21,009 nt of DNA from Cruorifilaria tuberocauda (taxonomy: Eukaryota > Nematoda > Chromadorea > Rhabditida > Onchocercidae). Positions 11,001-19,252 of the stretch are shown one piece after another (position 1 is the first letter of the stretch; each line of letters begins with the position of its first letter). The translations under genes were made by a program, and so were the position numbers. The stretch spans positions 1-21,009 of the forward strand of contig JABVXU010000777.1 in assembly GCA_013365365.1 (NCBI GenBank), given 5' to 3'. Under the pieces are notes generated by a model. The model did no database searches and was not told where the DNA came from. It worked only from the letters and a program-made list of their open reading frames with translations.

Positions 11001-13763
11001 ATATTAACCTTGCAGTTGTTCGATCTGTGTTCGTGCGATACGATCGCCTAGATCATTGAACATAACCTGGCCCTGAAAGTTTACGAGACTCAATTGATGT
11101 ATTTTTGCTGTTAAAAGTAAAAAAAGAATAAGAACTGACTGAAACACCCCGAAATTGCGTATCTTTAACGCAACTGAATAGTTTTTCTGCGATGTTTGTA
11201 TTGTTGTAAGCAAAATTCTCAAGGCTTTGTCCGGCTTGTAGTTTTGATAGTGTACAATTAAAAGCCAATGCAACTGCCCTGCAAACAGATTTTTATTATA
11301 TACTACGGATAATTAATGACGGCTAATGCAGCTTAAAGTATTTGACTTTACTCCACATTTTAATACGCTGTGTTTTTTTCAAATGTTATTTCAACAGTCA
11401 CAGTTTTGGAGATAGAACTAAATATTCGGATCAAGTTGACTGATCTACTCTCAATCCAAAAAAATATTGTGGAAAATTTAGCTGGAGTGAAAGTTATGCA
11501 AGAAAATAAGGATCAATTTTCACGAACTAAATGTCATTTTTTCCCAAACTTAAAAATCTGAGAATGTTTAAATTCATGTTTTTGTTAACATTATTTCCGT
11601 ATTTCCAAAAATTAGCTTATTCTTGCCAAAAAAAACAGGATTATGTAATGCTTTGTATAAATGATCAGTTAATATCTATCAGAAATTATAATCCGTCAAA
11701 AATTTTGTATGAAAATAGTTGGAAATAAGACCAAATTTAGAAAAAAAAACCGAAAACTACTATTCCTTCATTACAGATCATAAACGACTATATATATATA
11801 TTACTTCAAAAAGATCGGTGATATAGTTACCGATTTTGTATACATCTGTTATAGTAGCATATTTTACGATATCTAATCGATTATATTTTAACACTATTCA
11901 GCAGTAATCACACTCTGATTACTATGATGTGCCGAGATTAGGCTTTTGTCGAAAGTTCAGTAAGTCCATAAAAATGAATTGTATGAATTTTAAAAATTTT
12001 AAATGAATTTCTCAACAGAAGTGTAAAAGTGATTACCAGACAGCATCATAGGCAAGAGGAGCTTCCGGAAAACCACCAGTTTCAGCTGGATCAGTGGTTA
12101 GCATGCTCATTAGTCGTTTCTGAAACTGCTTACCAGTCATTCCAGAAATTGTTAGCTCTTCGTCTCTACTTAACATTATACTTTCCGTTGTAATGTGATA
12201 CTGTGCTGCTTTGATCATCTAAAAGGGAATTCTTTATTATAATTATGTTATGTTGCAAAATGTATATTTCTTATGACCTTCTTATGCACTACAGAATTTT
12301 CTGCTCTTTTTTCAATCATTGAAAACTAAAAAAACACAAAACTAACAAACTAACTTGTTCAGCAGTGCAGTTAAGTGGCTCATCGGTTGGTGGAATGAAC
12401 CACGTATCGGCATACCAACCAATGAAAAACCAAACGTATTTTCTGCCATAAAGCTCATGTTTGTAGGCCTGTGAAAATTATGGTCATCTAGAAAATTCAC
12501 AACAACTTTTTAGGTGTGATTTTTTAGAAACATATCTACATTTTTAAAATCGATTTCAAAAGTTTCTGAATTTTGAAATCAATAGCTTACCTGACAGAGT
12601 ACACGACGAGCCTCAGTGACGTAAAACAGACCAACAATAATCCGAGCATCCTGACGTACCAAAGTTTTTACAGCATCAGATGGATCACCATAAAAGCTTT
12701 GCCGTTCAACCCGAATACCCTTCTCCCTGCATTGCTCTTCAAGATCTTTAGCTGTTGACGTGAATACTTCTTCAACTGATTGCAAAATCGTTATTTTCTT
12801 CCATTTGAATTTTTGGAAGAGTTTTAGCCTGTAAAAAATGTGCATAGTGTCAATGCTCATACCAGACGGAATCTTAAATAACCCATACATTAAAAAAAAT
12901 CACAAAATCCAATCTCATGTGATCTCGGAAGCAATTACCTTGGAATGAAAAAAACTTGAAACCTTGTAGGATTTTGCATATTTGCAGTGGGATGAGTTCT
13001 AAAAAGCGTCGGAAAACGATGTCTGTTGGAGAGTGCTGGAGAACTGCCACCATAAGAAAGCTTTAAAAAAAGCTGCATCAGAGAAGTTTAACTAAAATGT
13101 CGATTATTTACAACAAATAAAGCAAAAAAAAAGAAGCTTATAAGAAATTTGACAAGAATATTACCACAACAAGATTCCAAACCGGAGCCGCTTCCGCAAA
13201 AACAGTTGTTACCGGGCTACAACCAACTAATAACATTAATTTTGTCGGAGCCTTATACAGCAATTCATACATTTGCTTCGCTGCTAGACCCGGCTGACAC
13301 TAAATAGAAGATTTATATTACACAGAAATTGAATATGGTTTACATAATTATTCACCTAATTGAATATTTTATTTGTAGTATGTAACGTAGTAAAGTTACT
13401 GATCAATAAACGAAAAATGAAAACAAATGATTTAAATATTCAAGAATGATGTTCGCCAAAAAATTTTTTAAGAATAACATTAGAAAATTTCTAAAAATGT
13501 ACCTTACTATTATGATAATGCAACTTCAACATATAACCCGGTAAAATATTGGTATTGGCATTTACATCCTGAAGGGCGATCTGGACGGCCGGTAAACATG
13601 CTTCACCACCAGCCCATCCACCCGAACCTGCTTCCATCGGAAAAACACCTCCAATATGTAAGTCGACACAATTAACAATTGCCCATAAGCAGCCATTAAT
13701 CAGCAGTATCCAAATCAACACTGCCGTCTCATCTTGCTTTATACTAATCGTTGTTTTATCCAT
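7875..13763 (-). CDS. gbb-1: GABA-B receptor subunit 1 (metabotropic GABA receptor), 17 coding exons
   Basis: Class C G-protein-coupled receptor subunit that binds GABA at the cell surface; the family works as an obligate dimer with a GABA-B2-type subunit and signals through Gi/o. Exons, 5' to 3' on the minus strand: 13763-13503, 13299-13165, 13060-12963, 12828-12591, 12468-12355, 12218-12037, 11278-11140, 11072-11009, 10955-10726, 10617-10529, 10045-9907, 9818-9690, 9526-9404, 9225-9141, 8855-8643, 8396-8206, 8063-7875. All junctions are GT..AG and all phases close, giving about 872 residues against 844 for human GABBR1b. Domains: signal peptide about 13-32, Venus-flytrap about 35-480, seven helices about 488-765, coiled coil about 790-830. 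Recognisable family motifs include [43 protein letters not shown] and [15 protein letters not shown]. The ATG has an in-frame TAA two codons upstream. No frame break was seen, so it looks functional. Identity is firm; a few splice sites (exons 9 and 16) have alternatives. Confidence 0.93.
8206..8396 (-). CDS. gbb-1: gbb-1 exon 16: transmembrane helix 7 and start of the cytoplasmic tail
   Basis: Two bases plus 63 codons (residues 747-810). [16 protein letters not shown] completes helix 7 (human FSSYITLVVLFVPKM). The tail then runs through a basic, glycine-rich segment into a coiled coil starting near [16 protein letters not shown]. Two acceptors six bases apart, CCATAG|TTTCAG|TT, are both in frame. 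The downstream one gives the family-length helix and fits the T-rich consensus; the upstream one adds two residues. Donor CAT|GTCGGT. Confidence 0.9.
8643..8855 (-). CDS. gbb-1: gbb-1 exon 15: transmembrane helices 5 and 6
   Basis: Two bases, 70 codons and one base (residues 676-746). [20 protein letters not shown] is helix 5, matching human [29 protein letters not shown] is the short third intracellular loop (human KINDHRAVG). [18 protein letters not shown] is helix 6 and NFAFTSIT starts helix 7. The acceptor TTATTACAG|GC is chosen because it alone keeps frame and family alignment. Confidence 0.94.
9141..9225 (-). CDS. gbb-1: gbb-1 exon 14: second extracellular loop
   Basis: Twenty-eight codons plus one base (residues 648-675). 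[20 protein letters not shown] matches human [20 protein letters not shown] and includes the disulfide cysteine. Acceptor TTTTTGTAG, donor ACAG|GTTTGA. Confidence 0.92.
9404..9526 (-). CDS. gbb-1: gbb-1 exon 13: transmembrane helix 4
   Basis: Residues 607-647, phase 0 at both ends (TTTTGCAG|CCA, CAA|GTAAGT). [20 protein letters not shown] is helix 4, and [12 protein letters not shown] matches human VDPLHRTIETF at the start of the second extracellular loop. Confidence 0.92.
9690..9818 (-). CDS. gbb-1: gbb-1 exon 12: transmembrane helix 3 and second intracellular loop
   Basis: Residues 564-606, phase 0 at both ends. [20 protein letters not shown] matches the human helix 3 segment around GFSLGYGSMFTKIWWVH. 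The intracellular loop ([17 protein letters not shown]) is not conserved. Donor CAG|GTAGTA. Confidence 0.92.
9907..10045 (-). CDS. gbb-1: gbb-1 exon 11: transmembrane helix 2 and first extracellular loop
   Basis: One base plus 46 codons (residues 517-563). [15 protein letters not shown] fits the conserved class C pattern SQPxxNNLxxxGC at the start of helix 2. FTLLCH holds the cysteine at the top of helix 3 that forms the conserved disulfide with the second extracellular loop. Acceptor TATTCAG, donor CAT|GTTAGT. Confidence 0.9.
10251..10267. repeat. Poly-T run in gbb-1 intron 10
   Basis: Seventeen consecutive T on the plus strand (A on the gene's own strand) in the 483-nt intron between exons 10 and 11. 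The rest of that intron shows no further coding signal. Confidence 0.9.
10529..10617 (-). CDS. gbb-1: gbb-1 exon 10: transmembrane helix 1
   Basis: Twenty-nine codons plus two bases (residues 488-516). [19 protein letters not shown] is the first membrane helix, followed by the intracellular NVRNSDR. Joined to exon 11 through AT|GTCAGT, it aligns with human NIYNSHVRYIQNSQPNLNN without a gap. Confidence 0.88.
10726..10955 (-). CDS. gbb-1: gbb-1 exon 9: end of ligand-binding domain and linker to membrane
   Basis: Two bases plus 76 codons (residues 411-487). [12 protein letters not shown] and [10 protein letters not shown] match human GSYKKIGYYDST and GSPPADQTLV. With the acceptor GATTAATTAG|ATTTC the exon opens with about 28 residues absent from vertebrate GABBR1, including [14 protein letters not shown], and leaves a 53-nt intron. 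A second in-phase AG at 10887/10888 (exon start 10886) would remove 23 codons and give a 122-nt intron. The 5' edge is therefore uncertain; the rest is firm. Confidence 0.85.
11009..11072 (-). CDS. gbb-1: gbb-1 exon 8: ligand-binding domain
   Basis: Twenty-one codons plus one base (residues 390-410). [20 protein letters not shown] matches human [20 protein letters not shown]. Acceptor ACTTTCAG, donor CAAG|GTTAAT. Confidence 0.9.
11140..11278 (-). CDS. gbb-1: gbb-1 exon 7: ligand-binding domain
   Basis: One base plus 46 codons (residues 343-389). [14 protein letters not shown] matches human IWALALALNKT, and [14 protein letters not shown] and FRGVS match the human DFNYNNQTITDQIY and FEGVS. The 758-nt intron before it is the longest in the gene. 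Donor TCA|GTCAGT. Confidence 0.92.
12037..12218 (-). CDS. gbb-1: gbb-1 exon 6: ligand-binding lobe 2, GABA-contact glutamate
   Basis: Sixty codons plus two bases (residues 283-342). [10 protein letters not shown] matches human GHITTEIVML, and [16 protein letters not shown] contains the Glu equivalent to human E349, which holds the GABA amino group. Acceptor CCCTTTTAG, donor TG|GTAATC; the split Trp codon is completed by exon 7. Confidence 0.95.
12355..12468 (-). CDS. gbb-1: gbb-1 exon 5: ligand-binding lobe 2
   Basis: Residues 245-282, phase 0 at both ends (TTTCACAG|GCC, CAA|GTTAGT). [18 protein letters not shown] matches human FGKKYVWFLIGWYADNWF, including the Trp equivalent to W278. It ends in LNCTAEQ, with an NCT glycosylation sequon also present in the human protein. 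Confidence 0.94.
12591..12828 (-). CDS. gbb-1: gbb-1 exon 4: ligand-binding lobe 2
   Basis: One base plus 79 codons (residues 165-244). [17 protein letters not shown] and [16 protein letters not shown] align closely with human GABBR1. The Tyr in GLFY corresponds to human Y250, a GABA contact. Acceptor TTTTTACAG, donor CAG|GTAAGC. Confidence 0.95.
12963..13060 (-). CDS. gbb-1: gbb-1 exon 3: ligand-binding lobe 1
   Basis: Thirty-two codons plus two bases (residues 133-164). [18 protein letters not shown] and FRTHPTA carry the serine and histidine equivalent to human S153 and H170. The donor is ACAAG|GTTTCA; joined to exon 4 it restores the family sequence NPTR-LKLF. Reading on past the donor gives a non-conserved tail, so the donor is preferred. 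Confidence 0.9.
13165..13299 (-). CDS. gbb-1: gbb-1 exon 2: ligand-binding lobe 1
   Basis: Residues 88-132, phase 0 at both ends (ATTTAG|TGT, GTG|GTAATA). It aligns without gaps to human GABBR1 from CDPGQATK to WNLIV. The GCS motif keeps the serine equivalent to human S130, a GABA contact; the next serine is replaced by proline (GCSPV). Confidence 0.92.
13503..13763 (-). CDS. gbb-1: gbb-1 exon 1: start codon, signal peptide, first strand of the ligand-binding domain
   Basis: Residues 1-87, ending in phase 0 at AAG|GTACAT. A hydrophobic stretch at residues 14-30 ([17 protein letters not shown]) is the likely signal peptide. It is followed by [19 protein letters not shown], matching the GABBR1 segment whose Trp (human W65) contacts GABA. 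The exon ends in [11 protein letters not shown], matching the human ELKLIHHDSK. No strong trans-splice acceptor is evident just upstream of the ATG. Confidence 0.93.
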
Positions 13764-14531
13764 AGATTATTTGTTTCACCGGTAAATTTCTTTAAACACG
13801 CGTTTTTTTCTTAAGTTGACATTATTATATACAAAAACAAATAGGTGATTTAACCGGATATGTAATATAAACAGAAATTTTATTGAGCTTAAATGAAACC
13901 TTATGAATTAAATTAAAGAAATCAGGTAAAGTAGTAAATTTGATTGGCAAATATTTAAAAAAATACTTAAATGATAATAAAACATCACGAAGGATGCAGA
14001 ATCTATTGCTGTCGAAAAAAAATTATTGAGCAGCTCAAAATGTGTCAATTAAACTACGAGATTATTTTAATAAATAAAAGAAACAGAAATGGAGAGCTCA
14101 TAATATTATTTGTGGCAGTATTTGTCCTTACTTTTTCCTTTTTTTTAAACATTTGCCAATCAATAGAATAGACAGATAAAGCATTTTCTTGTTTATAAAG
14201 AACATTTTGATATGACAGGTTGACATGTGAAGTGAAATTCAAAAGGAGAAACTATAAAGAGGGATGAAATCAAGAGAAGTTATTTTTTCCTTAGGTTCCA
14301 GGGAAAAAATTTTGTACAGTTTCATTCACACAAAATTCTTAACTTCTGTTGTTATTTCTTCTGTCCATCTATCTCATCAGAAATGATTCAGAAATATTTA
14401 AGTTAATTATTATTGCTGAAAGATTATTAATTATTCTCATTTATCTCTCACTTTATCTGTTCATTGAGTTTATTAAATCAATTTAATTTAATGCATATGA
14501 AGATCATTCATAGTTTACATTAATCAATGCG

Positions 14532-14547
14532 CTATTCTATAGAATAG
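14532..14547. repeat. 16-bp perfect palindrome
   Basis: CTATTCTATAGAATAG is its own reverse complement. It lies about 770 bp upstream of the gbb-1 start codon, where a dimeric transcription factor site is conceivable, but nothing else supports that. Confidence 0.75.
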
Positions 14548-15004
14548 TGTCACCGCTAGTCAAAAATGTTTCATTTTTCCATTCAAAGAACTTTGACATA
14601 CTTAATCAAGCGAAAATCTTTTCAAAGATCCTTACTATGAAATTTTATAATTCATGCACTGATAATCGTATTTATAGACATTATGAGCAAGAAATGAACT
14701 CAGAATGGTTGTTATCCAAAATGAATACTTGTAATGCCCGTGAACAGAGAAAAGAACTAAAATTGTAGAATTGATATACTTAATGTTTTTTGAACAGTGA
14801 AAGGATACAAATGTAATAAATAGATACCGAAGGTGAATTCACCCGTGATACACATTACAAACATGTATCAAAAACTGTAAACATCTGTAAAAAGCTCAAA
14901 AATAATCTAACCCGAAAATGAAAACTTTGTATATCTTATATTCTTAGAATTTAGTGATAAATTAAGTTAAACTCGAGAAAATGGAATAGAACAGAAACAA
15001 ACAC

Positions 15005-15234
15005 CTGGGGAGAATTGATGGAAGAGAATGATGCTTTCTATAATCCAGATTATCACTAAGTTTTGTTAAATCCATCAATGATGTCGTGGGCGGAAAATTG
15101 TCATTTGCATTAAGACTTCTGGACTTTATTTCACTCAGGAGATATTCTGATCTCATGCTCGATATATGGATCTTATCCATGTACGAAGAGATGAAGAGAT
15201 ACAAGGAATGAAGGCTTTTACTATTTGTTATCGT
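15005..15234 (-). CDS. Exon-like open frame, polar and probably disordered
   Basis: Open frame ending at a good donor, CCCAG|GTGTTT. It contains SEYLLSEIKSRSLNANDN, TTSLMDLTKLSDNLDYRK and HHSLPSILPR. The composition looks more like a real disordered protein segment than random AT-rich sequence, but no clear acceptor or partner exon was found. It lies between gbb-1 and the DENN-like gene on the same strand and could be a later exon of the latter. Function unknown. Confidence 0.25.
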
Positions 15235-16366
15235 TCAATGATAAACTAAAAAAAACTTCAACTTCTCTCAACTATTATTTTCAGTACAATTGCTAGCATT
15301 CTAATGACCATATGTTAGGAGGGAAGGAGGAAAGGAAATAATTAAATTTAACGTTGCAGAAACACTACAGCGAGATGATGTTTCTCTCCCGACTGGCATT
15401 TAATAGATCGGAGGAGATAGTGAGAAGTAGGCGATTAAAGGTTTGTTACACAGCCAGATAACTTATTATGAGTGATTACTGCAGAGCTCAGAAGGTGAGA
15501 TATCAGATCCATCATTCTCTCCCTTCTTAACCATTACTGTGGCCACGAAACAGAGTTACTTTGCGTACATCATTTGAACCTGATACTTAATTGCTGGCAA
15601 GCGAATGACTACTATGTAATAAATACCTAAGCGAAACTTATTCTAAAGATATTAAAAGAATTGAAGTGATTCCGAATCATTTCACTACATTTAAGTGATG
15701 CAGCTGAAAGCAACTGTTAGAAGTAAAACTGATGAAAAATTAGATAATGAGTGAAGTAAGAAAGACAGAAACGAGAGGACAAATGAATAATTTAGTATAA
15801 AATGAGAAGCAAAAGCAAAATTGAATATGAAGAATTTGGAAAACCAAGACTTTAACCAAAATTTTTACGTCAAGTTTGTCTGTTAAATCGTTCGGAAACC
15901 ATATTTGTAACAGTTTTTTATCTTTCATTTAAAAAAATGCCTTAGACAACGACTGAATGACCTAAATAGGATTATCATGTAAGATAGTAAAAGTAATATA
16001 TTTTTGAATCCTTAAACGATAAATAATTCCTTTAAGAACTGACAGTAAATTAAAGAAAGAAGGGAAATAGTATGTATGACGAAAACACCGAACAAAGTCG
16101 TATCTAGTAGAAAAGTAAGATGGAGTGCGGATATATCGAGAGTGAAAATGAGGTAGCTATGAAGGATTGAATGGATGGATGTAGTTTACGACGAAATGTT
16201 GTCTCCCTCCACAATCTGCTTCGCAAATATTGACGCCTTGAAACATCATTTCACACGCCTTAAAATACATTTCAGCCGATGGACAATACTTTTCTTTTCA
16301 GTAAAACATCCATAACTCTCTCCATAATGTCACATTAAAAAAGAAATGGTTGTAAAGAAAATGATG

Positions 16367-16369
<3 letters not shown>

Positions 16370-16398
<29 letters not shown>

Positions 16399-16399
16399 A
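16370..16399. repeat. (TA)n microsatellite
   Basis: A pure alternating AT tract of about 29 bases, likely length-polymorphic. It lies in the gap between gbb-1 and the DENN-like gene. Confidence 0.95.
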
Positions 16400-17033
16400 C
16401 GCGGAAGAGCCTATTGATATTTTTTGGATGATATTTGTATGCCAAAATGTTTGACGAAAGTGAAGTATTTGCTACATTAAAACCCTAAAAGGATGTTGAA
16501 TAATTAGCTCGTTGGAGCTGCATTGGTAATGCTAACATGAAGCGTGGCATGACGTGTCATTCTGAACAAAAGGCATGTTATGAAGGCAAATGAAGAAAGT
16601 AACTAACAAAAACATCTTTTAAATAGCCTCAGAATTCGATAATCCCTGGAAACTTATAACAAACAAGTGAAAATCTGTCCCGTTGGAGTGGAAAGATTGT
16701 TGATTAAAGCTTCAGACATTGTCGTCATCTTAATTAAATGGCACTTCCAATGCCATCAGGCAACTCTCGTCATTCTTTCCTCCTTCACTTTTTTTTTCTA
16801 TCTCACCCTTTTCCTCGTACTTTCTTTCGCTATCCCTGTTTCTCTAAAACACAACATTTCAGGTCTGAATGAAGCCACAAATAAGCAAGTTAATGATTTC
16901 AAAATATCCAGAATCTTTTAATTACAGTTTATATTTTTCAACCCCTTATCAATTTAATAGATTTTGATGGAACAAAAATTCCCATCGCAAGAAATATTCG
17001 TGAAATGTACGATAACGCATGATGTATTTCATA

Positions 17034-17304
17034 TTAAACGAACATCTTGTAAAATTTAACGGAAATTTCAACTAGTATTGACTTCTTATAAAGATTGCTA
17101 ACAATATGGTAATACATGAGCAACGCATAACATAGCAAGTAAATAAATGTTATTATTCCATCAAGTGGAATGTGGACGAAACCAGTCAGCTTTACTGGAT
17201 GTAAGGGAAAAGCGTGCAATAAATAATGAACAAGAGGTAAAATTAAAAGAATGATGAAATGTACGACCTGAAAAGCGTGGAATCTCTGATCAAACGTAAT
17301 TAAA
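17034..17304 (-). CDS. Possible following exon of the DENN-like gene (weak)
   Basis: After a good acceptor (TTTTGTTCCAG at 17305) the phase required by the previous exon stays open for about 90 codons to a stop near 17034. It begins with LITFDQRFHAFQVVHF and later has LHAFPLHPVKLTGFVHIPLD. It is very hydrophobic and does not show the expected R-FGFC DENN motif, so it may be a chance open frame in AT-rich DNA. Potential donors include CCA|GTAAAG. Confidence 0.2.
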
Positions 17305-17530
17305 CTGGAACAAATAGAATGGGCAAATATTTTAAACGCTTTAAAACGAGTTAAAAAGACTATGGTTATTGGTATTTCTCATTGCAAATATTCATCAGAC
17401 GCCTTGGACATGCGAAAATCAAAGCTTAATATGAGACATCTCTAAAAGAAAAAAAAATCCACAGAAATATAGGAATTAAATGTTTCTAAAGCGGAAAATT
17501 TTTTCGAATAAGAGTGGAGCAAAAGCCAAC

Positions 17531-17681
17531 CTTTTGCCTGATTCATCTGTAAGGGTCAATGTAAATTCTTCATTGCCCGGCCAGCGATCACTTTCGATGA
17601 AAGATTTAGCTCGCGTAAAATCTGGGATAAATAAATCTGGACAGTCGGTCTGTGAGCTGTGGCTTCCATCCAAATCTTCAT
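17531..17681 (-). CDS. Exon of DENN-like gene: uDENN-like LTLTDESG segment
   Basis: Two bases, 49 codons and two bases. The acceptor ACATCTCAG|AT is preferred because earlier AGs lead to a stop. Acidic EDLDGSHSSQTDCPDL is followed by FIPDFTRAKSFIESDRW and EEFTLTLTDESGK. The only GT before the in-frame stop is AAAAG|GTTGGC, so the donor is unambiguous. Confidence 0.6.
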
Positions 17682-18595
17682 CTGAGATGTCCATTTGAAA
17701 AAACTAATTCAAACAATTCCAATACCTTTTCAATATCTATTTTAATGTTAGTAATGCCATACCTTTTATATTAAGTGAGAACAATAAACAACATGCGAAG
17801 AAATTTTTGAAACATGCGAAATTTCAGACTACTCACTATTTCTTTCCGGATAAATATATGCAACAAAGGGTACATAATCGCACCTGATATTCTCGTACGG
17901 TAAACCATTCACCTCATTTCTGAAAATTTTCCTATAAAAAAGAATCAGTTATATAAAGCCTAGATTTTGCTATAACAAACTATCACAAAATCAATATTGA
18001 ATAAATCCTCCGATGAAAGCAATTAGTTATCGCTGTAAAGAAAATTAATCAAATTTTCACATTCCGTTTTACAGTTCAAAACGTCGATTTTTCAAATGAA
18101 CACCTTTTAACAAGATTTATGATGAGGGCTCGGTCAAACAGGTGTGATTCCATACATCCATAAAAAGCATTTAAGTGCTTATCATAAAGAGCCAATGTCT
18201 TCCGTTGAACCAATTTTGCTCGCGTTACTTGCCTTTTCAATTTGACATTTACACCGTTTCTCTCGTCCTAAATTTTACCACATTTGTCAAATATGAAATT
18301 GAAACTCTTTTCAATGTTACAAAATCAACAGATGAAAATATTGTAAATCAGTGACAAACCTTTGTTCACTTCTAACCCTTTGGTGAAACAGTTAATTAGT
18401 TACCCTGAAGTAAAGAGAGAGCATGCTGACAAGCTGTACGATTAAAGTGAATATTGGATGTACCTTTCTTGTTCTGAACGACGCCAATAAAACTTACTGA
18501 ATCACCGATACTTGATGGGCTTTGTTGGGAAGTTTGTCTTTGAGCACCAGATTCAGTAGAATGCTCACACGACAAAATACCTGGACGTTTTGCTG
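17531..18595 (-). CDS. Partial gene with a tentative uDENN-like region, four exons recognised
   Basis: Exons 18595-18498, 18267-18104, 17931-17837 and 17681-17531 join in phase through GT..AG junctions and give about 168 residues. Order: a Ser/Gln-rich disordered stretch (QTSQQSPSSIG); a basic helical stretch (RQVTRAKLVQRKTLALYDKH); then YVPFVAYIYPER, DLFIPDF and EEFTLTLTDESGKR. The succession YP...IPDF...F-LTLTDESG-R resembles the N-terminal (uDENN) part of DENN-domain proteins, which activate Rab GTPases, perhaps the DENND2 type. This is pattern judgement only. The expected next motif (R-[FY]G[FY]C) and the core DENN domain were not found downstream. Either the rest lies in exons I could not see, the gene is truncated, or the family call is wrong. 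The start codon was also not identified. The exons look real; the family is uncertain. Confidence 0.6.
17837..17931 (-). CDS. Exon of DENN-like gene: YIYP segment
   Basis: One base, 31 codons and one base. NEVNGLPYENIRCDYVPFVA leads into YIYPERN. Donor AATA|GTGAGT is a perfect consensus. Two acceptors in the same phase exist: TTTATAG at 17932 and TTTTCAG twelve bases downstream (exon start 17919). The second would drop four residues and is the more typical nematode acceptor. Confidence 0.6.
18104..18267 (-). CDS. Exon of DENN-like gene: basic helical segment
   Basis: Fifty-four codons plus two bases, acceptor AATTTAG|GAC, donor AAAAG|GTGTTC. The translation is basic and helix-prone (VKLKRQVTRAKLVQRKTLAL), then HLNAFYGCMESHLFDRALII. 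Stops occur in the other two frames, and both ends match the phases of its neighbours. Confidence 0.65.
18498..18595 (-). CDS. Exon of DENN-like gene: disordered Ser/Gln-rich segment
   Basis: Two bases plus 32 codons, with RPGILSCEHSTESGAQRQ followed by TSQQSPSSIGDS. Donor TCA|GTAAGT is a perfect consensus. The acceptor is a tandem TATAG|CAG|CA, so isoforms differing by one residue are possible. The exon must follow one that ends with a single extra base. Confidence 0.6.
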
Positions 18596-18722
18596 CTATA
18601 AAATCATACCTTAAATAATTTTAATTTATTTCAAATGAACTAAATGACCATTCCTGAGTCACCTAAAGGCCGACGACTTCAGCTTGTAAACTGTATCCAA
18701 TTAGGAGTGATATGACGTTTAC

Positions 18723-18884
18723 GAATTTCGATCAGAACTGACCATCTCTCTTCCTTCGTGGTTCTATTCGAAAGTACAGCATTGCATAAATTTTTGAGTG
18801 AATAAAAGTAATAAAAAGATGTGTTGTCACAGGTGCGATGAGTCATCGGTTGACAAATCGATAGATCTCACATTGAAAAGATTC
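18723..18884 (-). CDS. Exon-like open frame upstream of the DENN-like exons (weak)
   Basis: An open frame containing an ATG (MTHRTCDNTSFYYFYSLK) continues into NAVLSNRTTKEERWSVLIEI. A donor ATTC|GTAAAC at 18722 would leave one extra base, which is what the exon starting at 18595 needs, across a 127-nt intron. Without that splice the frame stops at TGA near 18690. No convincing acceptor was found at its upstream end, so it could be a first coding exon or chance. Confidence 0.25.
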
Positions 18885-18936
18885 TGTTACTGAATACTTT
18901 TTTCAATTTCTTTAAAATAGAAGAAATGCGTAAAGA

Positions 18937-18988
18937 AGTGTGTGTGCATGTACGTGTGCGTGTGCGTGTGTTTGTGTATACGCGTGTA
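18937..18988. repeat. GT-rich alternating tract
   Basis: An imperfect GT repeat with interspersed GC and AT steps (GTGTGTGTGCATGTACGTGT and on to TATACGCGTGTA). It is alternating purine-pyrimidine throughout, a composition able to adopt left-handed DNA under supercoiling. Confidence 0.85.
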
Positions 18989-19178
18989 GAGGAAAATGAT
19001 ATCGAAATAATTTGCCGTTATTTCCCAAACGTAAATAAATGGTTGTTTAATTGAGACAGATCGATGTGAAGCATTTCTGCTTCTCTCAGTTCATTTCTAT
19101 CGATCGAAATTCCATATCTTGCGGTAATCAGTGAAATTTTTTACCAAAATTGAATCAATTCAACTTAACACTCTATTT

Positions 19179-19222
19179 TTTCAAATTTTTTAACTAATTT
19201 GCGAAAGGAAGAGTTCATTTTC
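19179..19222 (+). repeat. Left arm of a perfect 44-bp inverted repeat
   Basis: This block, starting TTTCAAATTTTTTAACTAAT and ending GAAGAGTTCATTTTC, is the exact reverse complement of 20966-21009. The match ends at its inner side (next bases T versus A after complementing). Outward extension cannot be tested because the other arm reaches the window end. Confidence 0.97.
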
Positions 19223-19252
19223 TAAATAAATTACTACTACTAATATTTAAAC

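Larger units (their letters stand above)
13764..17033. other. Upstream region of gbb-1, intergenic
   Basis: Expected to hold the gbb-1 promoter and any non-coding 5' exon. No TATA box or strong trans-splice acceptor could be singled out. It contains the palindrome at 14532, the weak exon candidate at 15005-15234 and the TA repeat at 16370. A 22-codon frame near 15460-15530 on the minus strand (MVKKGENDGSDISPSELC) ends next to a GTAATC donor-like site but has no further support. Confidence 0.4.

Noticed and set aside
11370..11728. Two plus-strand open frames inside gbb-1 intron 6
   Set aside because: They are AT-driven, lack domain motifs, run opposite to the gene, and flanking exons join exactly to the family alignment without them.
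12949..12962. Extension of gbb-1 exon 3 past its donor
   Set aside because: The open frame continues to a later GT, but only the donor at 12962 keeps phase with exon 4 and restores the conserved NPTR-LKLF junction.
16667..16921. 84-codon plus-strand frame with a hydrophobic middle
   Set aside because: The hydrophobicity comes from a T- and C-rich tract; no motif, acceptor or partner exon was found.
17400..17450. Frame reading ACPRRLMN as the missing DENN FGYC-RR motif
   Set aside because: It tempts by similarity, but the only in-phase acceptor route passes a TAA and no donor follows before a second stop.
17480..17698. Plus-strand 72-codon frame opposite the DENN-like exon
   Set aside because: It is the antisense shadow of the minus-strand exon, which has matching splice sites and neighbours.
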